From NCBI GenBank assembly GCA_019746155.1, contig JAIESJ010000188.1, forward strand, positions 1-19,048: 19,048 bases of DNA, in the 5' to 3' direction. The notes below the pieces were generated by a model. It did not search any database. It was not told where the DNA came from and saw nothing but the letters and a program-made list of their open reading frames with translations. Position 1 is the first letter of the stretch. Every line of letters begins with the position of its first letter. The DNA comes from Burkholderiales bacterium (GTDB lineage Bacteria; Pseudomonadota; Gammaproteobacteria; Burkholderiales; SG8-41). A program made the translations under genes and the position numbers. Shown in pieces: positions 12,751 to 19,048 of this stretch.

Positions 12751-14196
12751 GAGGGACACCTGGATCGAATTCAGGCACAGCGCCATCAGCGGCTCGGGCA
12801 GGATGCCGAACACCAGCATTGCCAGACCGTTCAGCGTCATCAGCGCATGCACATCGGCGCGCGGCGCGATCGGCGTGGTGTCCTGTGGCGCGTCGAAATA
12901 CATGAGTTTCACCAGCCGCAGGTAATAGAACGCGCCAATGAGCGAGAACAGCACCGCGGCCACCGCCAGCCACAGGTATCCGGCATTGACCACCGCCTGC
13001 AGCACCGACAGCTTGGCGTAGAAACCGACCGTGGGCGGCACGCCGGCCATCGAGAACATCAGGAGCAGCATCATGAACGCGTACCACGGGCTCCTCTGGT
13101 TGAGGCCCCTGAAATCGTCGAGGTTCTCGGCCTCGAAGCCGCTGCGCGACAGCAGCATGATCATGCCGAAGGTGCCGAGATTCATCAGCACGTAGACCAC
13201 GACGTAGAACATGCCCGAGCTGTAGCCGTTCAGGTCGCCCGACAGGATGCCGAGCAGCAGGAAACCCATGTGCGAGATCGTCGAATACGCCAGCATCCTT
13301 TTCAGATTGGTTTGCGCAATCGCCGTGATGTTGCCGATCGCCATCGACAGCACCGCCATCATGATCAGCATCTGCCGCCACTCGGCCAGCAGCTGCTCCG
13401 CTCCCAAGCCCTGCACCAGCAGGCGCATGATGAAAGCGAATGCGGCGAGCTTCGGCACCGAGCCGACTAACAGCGTCACCGCAGTGGGCGCGCCATGATA
13501 GACGTCGGGTACCCACATGTGGAACGGCACCGCCCCGAGCTTGAAGCCCAGTCCCGCAACAATGAAGACCAGCGCGAATACGAGCACCAGGTCCTTGCCG
13601 CCGCCGTCGAGAATGATCTCGGCGAGCCGCGTGATTTCGAGCGTGCCGGTCGCGCCGTAGAGCATCGACATGCCGTAGAGCAGCATGCCGGAAGCCAGCG
13701 CGCCCAGCACGAAGTACTTCATCGCGGCCTCGGTCGCCGCCGCCGAATCGCGCTGCAGCGCCACCAGCGCGTAAAGCGCGAGCGAGAGCAGTTCCAGCCC
13801 CAGGTAGAGCGTGAGCAGATGATTGGCCGAAATCATGATCATCATGCCGAGTGTCGCGGACAGCACCAGCACGAAAAATTCGCCGCGGAACATGCCGCGC
13901 GCGGCGATGTAGGCACGCGAGTAAACCAGCAGCAGCATCACGCCGATGTAGGTGAGGAGCTTCAGGACGTCCGACATCAGATCGTCGACGAACATGCCGC
14001 TGAAAGTATAGGTCGGCCCGGCGCTGGAGGTGGCCCAGGTGACCGCGAAGCAGCCGGCGAGCGCGGCCTGCGTCAGCGCGTAGGTGATGATGCGATTGTC
14101 GTCGCTGATGAACAGGTCGGCAATCAGGATCACGCACACCACCCCGAGCATGAACACTTCGGGATAGGCGGGCCACAATGGAAGAATATAGTTCAT
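12748..14196 (-). CDS. nuoN: NADH:quinone oxidoreductase subunit N (NuoN)
   Basis: A 482-residue antiporter-like membrane subunit of complex I with about 14 hydrophobic helices. The proton-channel residues of the family are visible: E135 (LYLGLELLSLALYALVA), K219 (GLGFKLGAVPFHMWVPDVY) and K249 (VGSVPKL), plus the conserved NLKRMLAYSTISHMGF block and FYAKL in a later helix. Length matches the family (about 480-490). It begins 10 bases after the nuoM stop and is the last gene of the nuo run; its TAG stop lies inside a 13-bp hairpin. No lesion was seen. Confidence 0.97.
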   Translation of the reverse strand: MNYILPLWPAYPEVFMLGVVCVILIADLFISDDNRIITYALTQAALAGCFAVTWATSSAGPTYTFSGMFVDDLMSDVLKLLTYIGVMLLLVYSRAYIAARGMFRGEFFVLVLSATLGMMIMISANHLLTLYLGLELLSLALYALVALQRDSAAATEAAMKYFVLGALASGMLLYGMSMLYGATGTLEITRLAEIILDGGGKDLVLVFALVFIVAGLGFKLGAVPFHMWVPDVYHGAPTAVTLLVGSVPKLAAFAFIMRLLVQGLGAEQLLAEWRQMLIMMAVLSMAIGNITAIAQTNLKRMLAYSTISHMGFLLLGILSGDLNGYSSGMFYVVVYVLMNLGTFGMIMLLSRSGFEAENLDDFRGLNQRSPWYAFMMLLLMFSMAGVPPTVGFYAKLSVLQAVVNAGYLWLAVAAVLFSLIGAFYYLRLVKLMYFDAPQDTTPIAPRADVHALMTLNGLAMLVFGILPEPLMALCLNSIQVSL

Positions 14197-14206
14197 CGCG
14201 AATCTT

Positions 14207-15700
14207 TCACTGCACCGGAAGTTTGCTCTGCATCACGTGCGTGAGCAGCTCGTTGACCGACGTATGAAGCACTTCCGCAAACGGGTTCGGCCAGACACCC
14301 ATCGCCAGCACCGCCGCAGCGAGCAGCCCCAGCACCAGGAATTCGCGCATGTTGAGGTCCTGCAGCTGCGCGACATGGTCATTGGCGACCGCGCCGAAAA
14401 TCACGCGCTTGTACATCCACAGCGTATAGGCGGCGCCGAAAACGAGCGTTGTCGCCGCGGCGAATGCGTACCAGAAATCGGCCTTCATCGCGCCCATGAT
14501 CACCATGAATTCGCCGACGAAACCGCTGGTGCCGGGCAATCCGGAATTCGCCATCGCGAACAGCATGAACAGCGCCGCGAACACCGGCATGGTATTCACC
14601 ACCCCGCCGTAATCGGCGATTTTCCGCGAGTGCAGACGGTCGTAGAGCACGCCGACGCACAGGAACAGCGCGCCGGACACAAAACCGTGCGAGATCATCT
14701 GGATCACCGCGCCTTCCACGCCGTGGGCGTTGAAAATGAAAATCCCCAGCGTAACAAAGCCCATGTGGGAAATCGACGAATAGGCGATCAGCTTTTTCAT
14801 GTCGGACTGCACCAGCGCCACCAGGCCGATGTAAACCACCGCGATCAGCGACAGCGCGATCACGAAGCCGGCGAGAGCATGGCTCGCGTCCGGCACGATC
14901 GGCAGGGATAGCCGCAGAAAACCGTAGCCGCCGAGTTTCAGCATGATCGCCGCCAGCACGACCGAACCGCCGGTGGGCGCTTCGACATGGGCATCCGGCA
15001 GCCAAGTATGCACCGGCCACATCGGCACCTTGACCGCGAACGCCATGAAAAACGCGAGGAAGATCAGGATCTGTAGCGGCATCGTCAGCGGCAGCCGGTA
15101 GAAATCGAGCAGCGAGAAGCTGCCCTGCGCGGCGTTGTAGAGATAGATCAGCGCGACCAGCGACAGCAGCGACCCCAGCAGCGTGTAGAGGAAAAACTTG
15201 ACCGAGGCATAGACGCGGTTGGGCCCGCCCCACACGCCGATGATGATGAACATCGGGATTAGCGTCGCCTCGAAAAACACGTAGAACAACAGCGCATCGA
15301 GCGCCGAGAACACGCCGTTCATGAAGCCCGACAGGAACAGGAACGCCGCCAGGTACTGGGCGACGCGCTCCTGGATCACCTGCCAGCCGGCGATCACCAC
15401 CAGCACCGTGGTGAAGCTGTTGAGCAAAATCAGCAGCAGCGAGATGCCGTCGATGCCGAGATGATAGTTGACGTTGAAACTCTCGATCCAGGGCGACAGT
15501 TCGACGAACTGGAAGCCGCCGGCGAGCGGATCGAAGCGGAAGTAGAGCGGCAGCGTCACCAGGAACCCGACTACCGAGCCGATCAACGCGATCATGCGCG
15601 CGGCGCGGGCGTTGCGGTCGGAGCCAGTGGCAAGCACCACGACGCCGGCGACGATGGGCGCCCAGATGGCGAGACTCAGAAGCGGGAAACCGAGCAGCAT
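14207..15700 (-). CDS. nuoM: NADH:quinone oxidoreductase subunit M (NuoM)
   Basis: A 497-residue Mrp-type antiporter-like subunit of the complex I membrane arm. Key residues are E144 (FYVFFEATLIPMF), K224 (FAVKVPMWPVHTWLPDAHVE), K255 (AAIMLKLGGYGF) and a later FVGEF. The central block LIAYSSISHMGFVTLG marks the broken-helix repeat. The ATG at 15700 starts 38 bases after the nuoL stop; AAGAAG is a weak Shine-Dalgarno, rather far upstream. The spacers on both sides are short and free of the heptad repeats found further upstream in the operon. Confidence 0.97.
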   Translation of the reverse strand: MLLGFPLLSLAIWAPIVAGVVVLATGSDRNARAARMIALIGSVVGFLVTLPLYFRFDPLAGGFQFVELSPWIESFNVNYHLGIDGISLLLILLNSFTTVLVVIAGWQVIQERVAQYLAAFLFLSGFMNGVFSALDALLFYVFFEATLIPMFIIIGVWGGPNRVYASVKFFLYTLLGSLLSLVALIYLYNAAQGSFSLLDFYRLPLTMPLQILIFLAFFMAFAVKVPMWPVHTWLPDAHVEAPTGGSVVLAAIMLKLGGYGFLRLSLPIVPDASHALAGFVIALSLIAVVYIGLVALVQSDMKKLIAYSSISHMGFVTLGIFIFNAHGVEGAVIQMISHGFVSGALFLCVGVLYDRLHSRKIADYGGVVNTMPVFAALFMLFAMANSGLPGTSGFVGEFMVIMGAMKADFWYAFAAATTLVFGAAYTLWMYKRVIFGAVANDHVAQLQDLNMREFLVLGLLAAAVLAMGVWPNPFAEVLHTSVNELLTHVMQSKLPVQ

Positions 15701-15738
15701 TTATATTGTAACTTCTTGTTATTTAATGAATTTTATCA

Positions 15739-17763
15739 CTAGGTCATGAATACCATGGTCAGCAACACGAGAATGCCGATGATCATGGTAAAGGCATAGT
15801 GGTAGATGAACCCCGACTGGAAATGGCGGATCACCGTCGAGAACCAGCCGATCAGGCGCGCCGAGCCATTGACGAAGAAGTTGTCGATCACGGCCACGTC
15901 TCCGCCGCGCCACAGTCCGTTGCCGATCCTGCGCGCGCCGCCGGCGAAGAACCAGTCGTTGAAGCGGTCGAAACCGTACTTCTCCACGAGTATCGTCACC
16001 AGCAGCCCCGCCTTCCTGCGCAGCACCGCCGGCAGCTCCGGCCGCGCGATGTAGAGGAACCACGCCGTCACGGCGCCCGCCAATGCCAGCCAGAAGGGCA
16101 GCGAGGTAAAGCCGTGCAGGATCATGGGTACGACGCCGCGAAACTCGCGTGCGAGTTCCGCGATTGCCGGATGCGCGGCAACCACGTGGATCGAGTTGCC
16201 GAAATAGCCGCCAAACACGAACTCGCCGATCACCCAGCCGGCGCAGATCGAGGGAATCGCCAGCAGCACCAGCGGCAGGGTGACGACCCACGGCGATTCG
16301 TGGGGCGCATGATCGTCATGTCCATGGTCGTCGTGCTGGCCCGCCGCCGCGCGTTCGGCTTCCACTTCTTTCACGTCCGGATGATGCGGATCATCGAATC
16401 GAGGCTTGCCGTGAAAAGCGTAAAACACGAGGCGGAAGGAGTAGAAGCCGCCGACCAGCACGCCGGCCACCGCCAGCGGGTAGGCGAATGCGGAAGCGGC
16501 CAGGGGTGAGGCGTGCAGCGCCTCGATGATCGTGTCTTTCGAAAAAAACCCGGCGAACGGGGGAAGCCCGGCGTTGGCCAGCGCGCCGATCAGCACCGTG
16601 GCATAGGTGACCGGCATGTATTTCGCGAGCCCGCCCATCTTGCGCATGTCCTGCTCGTGGTGCAGGGCGATAATCACCGAACCGGCGCCGAGAAACAGCA
16701 CCGCCTTGAAAAATGCGTGTGTGAACAGATGGAAGATCGCCGCCGAGTAGGCCGAGGCGCCGAGCGCCATCGTCATGTAGCCCAGTTGCGACAGCGTCGA
16801 ATACGCGACCACGCGCTTGATGTCGTACTGCACCGTCGCGATCAGCGCCATGAAGAAGGCGGTGATGGCGCCAATCACCATCACGAACGACAACGCGGTG
16901 TCCGACAGTTCAAACAGCGGCGACATGCGCGCCACCATGAAAATACCCGCCGTCACCATGGTCGCGGCATGGATCAGTGCCGAGATCGGGGTCGGGCCTT
17001 CCATTGAATCGGGCAGCCATACGTGCAGCGGGAACTGTGCGCTCTTGCCCATGGCGCCGATGAACAGCAGGACGCAGATCACGGTCATCAGCGACCACAC
17101 CGCTCCCGGGAAAATTTCGATGGTGTTGCCGGCAAGGCTGGGCGCGTTGGCGAACACCGCGGCGTAGTCGAGCGTGCCGAAATACATCAGCACCAGCGCG
17201 ATGCCGAGCAGGAAGCCGAAATCGCCGACGCGATTCACCAGGAACGCCTTGAGGTTGGCGTAGATCGCCGTGGGACGCGTGTACCAGAAGCCGATCAGCA
17301 GGTACGACACCAGGCCGACCGCCTCCCAGCCGAAAAACAGCTGCAGGAAGTTGTTACTCATCACCAGCATCAGCATCGAGAAGGTGAAGAGCGAGATGTA
17401 GCTGAAGAAGCGCTGATAGCCGGGGTCGTCCGCCATGTAGCCTATGGTGTAGATATGCACCATCAGCGATACGAAGGACACGACGACCATCATGGTCGCC
17501 GATAGCTGGTCGATCAGGAAGCCGATCTCGAAACGCGTGTTGCCGGACAGCATCCAGGTGTAGACCGGGCCGTTGAACAGCCTGCCGTTCGTCATCACGT
17601 CGTAGAAAACGATACCCGATGCAATCGTGCAGATCACCATGCCGATGATGGTCACCCGGTGGCTGCCGCGGCGGCCGATCGCCCAGCCGAACAACCCCGC
17701 GACAATGGCGCCGATGAGCGGCGCCAGCGGCACGAGAAGGTAGAGTTTCTGCATCGACGTCAT
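15739..17763 (-). CDS. nuoL: NADH:quinone oxidoreductase subunit L (NuoL)
   Basis: A 674-residue distal pump subunit of complex I. Channel residues are visible at E147 (FFGWEAVGLVSYLLIGFWY), K240 (GAMGKSAQFPLHVWLPDSM), H264, K353 and K409 (FFSKD). The C-terminal 150 residues hold the lateral helix and the final transmembrane anchor. A His/Asp-rich hydrophilic stretch (about 456-490, including HDDHGHDDHAPH at 477-488) lies in the loop before the C-terminal part. The ATG at 17763 is used; ATG 17754 is an alternative. The 145-base gap to nuoK upstream is long for this operon and is filled with repeats. Confidence 0.97.
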   Translation of the reverse strand: MTSMQKLYLLVPLAPLIGAIVAGLFGWAIGRRGSHRVTIIGMVICTIASGIVFYDVMTNGRLFNGPVYTWMLSGNTRFEIGFLIDQLSATMMVVVSFVSLMVHIYTIGYMADDPGYQRFFSYISLFTFSMLMLVMSNNFLQLFFGWEAVGLVSYLLIGFWYTRPTAIYANLKAFLVNRVGDFGFLLGIALVLMYFGTLDYAAVFANAPSLAGNTIEIFPGAVWSLMTVICVLLFIGAMGKSAQFPLHVWLPDSMEGPTPISALIHAATMVTAGIFMVARMSPLFELSDTALSFVMVIGAITAFFMALIATVQYDIKRVVAYSTLSQLGYMTMALGASAYSAAIFHLFTHAFFKAVLFLGAGSVIIALHHEQDMRKMGGLAKYMPVTYATVLIGALANAGLPPFAGFFSKDTIIEALHASPLAASAFAYPLAVAGVLVGGFYSFRLVFYAFHGKPRFDDPHHPDVKEVEAERAAAGQHDDHGHDDHAPHESPWVVTLPLVLLAIPSICAGWVIGEFVFGGYFGNSIHVVAAHPAIAELAREFRGVVPMILHGFTSLPFWLALAGAVTAWFLYIARPELPAVLRRKAGLLVTILVEKYGFDRFNDWFFAGGARRIGNGLWRGGDVAVIDNFFVNGSARLIGWFSTVIRHFQSGFIYHYAFTMIIGILVLLTMVFMT

Positions 17764-17776
17764 GTTTTAACCTACA

Positions 17777-17914
17777 GTGAGTGGGTGAACGGGTGAACGG
17801 GCGATCCCCTCGCCCTGCCCACCCCCCTCGCCTGCTGCGCAGGCTCTCCCCCGGTTGCGGTGGAGAGGGTAATTTTCGCGAGCTTTTGCTCGTTCACTAT
17901 TCACTTGCTCACCC
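17777..17914. repeat. Composite repeat element in the nuoK-nuoL spacer
   Basis: In nuo-strand order it has GTGA-containing repeats at the nuoK 3' end (17914-17893), a CGAGC-AAAA-GCTCG hairpin (17892-17879), and a GC-rich core with CTCTCC/GGAGAG arms (17867-17862 and 17849-17844). A GCCTGC-GCA-GCAGGC hairpin (17844-17830) and TTCACCCG repeats before nuoL (17799-17777) complete it. The nuoK TGA (17909-17911) lies within the first tract. The layout parallels the element in the nuoJ-nuoK spacer. Confidence 0.65.
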
Positions 17915-18214
17915 TTTAAGGCTGTCGAGGTCCTCGACATTGATCGTATTGAGGTTGCGGAACAGCACCACCAGGATCGCCAGCCCGATCGCCGACTCCG
18001 CCGCCGCCACCGTCAGGATGAAGAACACGAACACCTGACCCGCCGGATCGTCGAGGAAATGCGAGAAGGCGATGAAATTCATGTTGACGGCGAGCAGCAT
18101 CAGTTCGATCGCCATCAGCAGCACGATCACGTTCTTGCGGTTGAGGAAAATCCCGACCACGCTGATCGCGAACAGGATCGCGCCCAATACCAGGTAATGC
18201 GACAGTGAAATCAC
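17909..18214 (-). CDS. nuoK: NADH:quinone oxidoreductase subunit K (NuoK)
   Basis: A 101-residue, three-helix subunit of the complex I membrane arm. The two buried glutamates of the proton path are E37 (LLMAIELMLLAVN) and E73 (VAAAESAIGLAI), matching E36 and E72 of E. coli. The start is the GTG at 18214: a TGA lies immediately before it in frame, and the N-terminus ISLSHYLVLGAILF fits the family. GGGGAG (18224-18219) is a Shine-Dalgarno only 4 bases away, tighter than usual. Repeat tracts lie on both sides, and the final KG-stop is part of a GGGTGA unit. Confidence 0.97.
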   Translation of the reverse strand: MISLSHYLVLGAILFAISVVGIFLNRKNVIVLLMAIELMLLAVNMNFIAFSHFLDDPAGQVFVFFILTVAAAESAIGLAILVVLFRNLNTINVEDLDSLKG

Positions 18215-18229
18215 TCAACTCCCCTTCTT

Positions 18230-18344
18230 GAGTGAAAAGTGAAGGGTAAAGGGTGAACCCTCTCACCCCGGCCCTCTCCCCCAGCGCGGGGGAGAGGGAG
18301 ATCAAGTTTTGCCCCTTCACCCTTCACTCATTCACCCTTCACTG
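18230..18344. repeat. Composite palindromic element in the nuoJ-nuoK spacer
   Basis: The core is a perfect 11-bp inverted repeat, CCCTCTCCCCC (18272-18282) and GGGGGAGAGGG (18288-18298), with loop AGCGC. Flanking it in inverse orientation are a GTGAA tract (18230-18257) and a TTCAC tract with units at 18316, 18323, 18331 and 18338. The whole forms one long imperfect palindrome between two genes of one operon. The nuoJ TGA (18328-18330) is inside the right tract. The hairpin has no T-run on the nuo strand, so strong intrinsic termination is not expected. Confidence 0.7.
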
Positions 18345-18942
18345 GTTTTTCCGACGGCATCGACACGATGCGCACACGGTCTTCACGCCGCACCCTGATC
18401 TGCTCCGCAGGATCCATGTACTTGGTGTGCTTGCGGCGGCGCAGGGTCAGCGCAATCGCCGCCACGATCGCGACCAGCAGGATCACCGCCGCGATTTCGA
18501 ACGGATAGACGTATTCGGTATAAAGCAGCCGGCCCAGTTCCTTGGTGTTGCTGTAGCCGGCGGGCAGCGGCGGCGGCGCGGGCATGTCGGCGAGGCCCGA
18601 ATAGCGGCTCACCAGCACCAGCACCATCTCGGCCACCAGCAGCAGCGCGACCACTCCGCCCAGCGGCAAGTAGCTCCAGAAGCCCTCGCGCAGCCGCGCC
18701 AGATTGATATCGAGCATCATCACCACGAACAGGAACAGCACCATTACCGCGCCGACATAGACCAGCACCAGCGCGATGGCGAGAAACTCGGCCTGCAGCA
18801 GCATCCAGATGCCGGCCGAAGTGAAAAACGCGAGCACCAGGAACAGCGCGGCATGCACCGGGTTGCGCGCGGTGATCACGCGCAGCGCGGCGAAGATCAG
18901 GACCGCCGAAAAGAAGTAAAAGATAAAAGTTTGAAAAGTCAT
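18328..18942 (-). CDS. nuoJ: NADH:quinone oxidoreductase subunit J (NuoJ)
   Basis: A 204-residue complex I membrane subunit with five hydrophobic helices and a basic C-terminal tail. The N-terminus MTFQTFIFYFF and ARNPVHAALFLVLAFF (25-40) are typical. The strongly conserved third-helix segment is LVYVGAVMVLFLFVVMML (60-77), the pi-bulge region. ATG 18942 is preferred over 18948 and over the longer frame to 19002, because family members begin here and the extra residues translate repeat DNA. No Shine-Dalgarno is clear. The last residues (VKGE-stop) are encoded by GTGAAGGGTGAATGA, part of the heptad tract. Confidence 0.95.
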   Translation of the reverse strand: MTFQTFIFYFFSAVLIFAALRVITARNPVHAALFLVLAFFTSAGIWMLLQAEFLAIALVLVYVGAVMVLFLFVVMMLDINLARLREGFWSYLPLGGVVALLLVAEMVLVLVSRYSGLADMPAPPPLPAGYSNTKELGRLLYTEYVYPFEIAAVILLVAIVAAIALTLRRRKHTKYMDPAEQIRVRREDRVRIVSMPSEKPVKGE

Positions 18943-18951
18943 GATCATGTA

Positions 18952-18983
18952 GGTGAAGGCGTGAATGAGTGGAGGCGTGAAAA
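18952..18983. repeat. GTGAA/TTCAC tract upstream of nuoJ
   Basis: Units GGTGAA, GCGTGAATGA and GGCGTGAA lie on the plus strand, with a related GTGGAG between them. On the nuo strand this reads TTCACGC repeats directly before the nuoJ ATG, the same position and orientation as the tracts before nuoK and nuoL. Confidence 0.6.
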
Positions 18984-18997
18984 CCCCACAACCAAGC

Positions 18998-19031
18998 CCC
19001 ACACCCCCGTACGGGGGTGTGGGTTTTTTTT
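18998..19031 (+). terminator. Perfect 26-base palindrome followed by T8
   Basis: CCCACACCCCCGT (18998-19010) and ACGGGGGTGTGGG (19011-19023) are perfect complements with no extra loop bases, followed by eight T on the plus strand. It has the form of a strong intrinsic terminator for plus-strand (antisense to nuo) transcripts. On the nuo strand the hairpin is preceded by A8 and not followed by a U-run. It lies just upstream of the nuoJ-proximal repeat tract, where nuoI is expected next. Confidence 0.6.
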
Positions 19032-19048
19032 AAGAAAGAAAAAATTTA

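Noticed and set aside
12617..14176. 519-codon minus-strand frame over nuoN, rich in Arg and His
   Set aside because: It is an out-of-frame shadow of nuoN with no membrane pattern; the 482-residue NuoN frame is clearly real.

Overview
The window looks like a chromosomal segment of a GC-rich, respiring proteobacterium, most likely a betaproteobacterium. The reasons are the complex I gene order, a NUDIX gene beyond nuoN, a cytochrome c'-type protein, and a DSF-synthase gene beside a PAS-GGDEF-EAL gene as in Burkholderia. The taxonomic call is inference from gene content only. No rRNA, tRNA, insertion sequence, prophage or CRISPR array was recognised.

Layout. (1) 1-2282, minus: a two-gene molybdenum hydroxylase operon of the isoquinoline 1-oxidoreductase/nicotinate dehydrogenase type: a [2Fe-2S] subunit, then a Mo-cofactor subunit cut by the left edge, joined by an ATGA overlap. 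(2) 2494-6247: housekeeping and redox genes: a YdcH/DUF465 protein, DsbB, the ribosome-rescue factor ArfB, a cytochrome c'-type protein with its own terminator, a diheme cytochrome c, and a CpdA/Icc-type metallophosphoesterase. (3) 6324-11867: a probable fatty-acid signalling island. An Aas-type acyltransferase/acyl-ACP synthetase (minus), broken by one extra G in a G6 run, lies divergent from an RpfF-type DSF synthase (plus). A 662-residue HTH-PAS-GGDEF-EAL protein follows. The spacers around rpfF are AT-rich and full of palindromes. (4) 11912-12472: a NUDIX ADP-ribose pyrophosphatase-type hydrolase (minus). (5) 12748-18942, minus: nuoJ-nuoK-nuoL-nuoM-nuoN, the membrane arm of NADH:quinone oxidoreductase, continuing upstream past the right edge.

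How they may work together. RpfF would make a cis-2-unsaturated fatty-acid signal from acyl-ACP. The adjacent PAS-GGDEF-EAL protein resembles the Burkholderia receptor RpfR in domain order, but carries a MerR-like DNA-binding head, so it could couple signal or c-di-GMP state directly to transcription. The Aas-like enzyme could re-ligate free fatty acids released by RpfF, a job analogous to RpfB. This three-gene arrangement is the most interesting part of the window.

A second unusual layer is repetitive DNA. Three successive nuo spacers (upstream of J, J/K and K/L), plus the 3' end of the metallophosphoesterase gene, carry 7-8-nt-spaced GTGAA/TTCAC tracts. In the nuo spacers these lie with GC-rich palindromes, and the stop codons of three genes fall inside the tracts.
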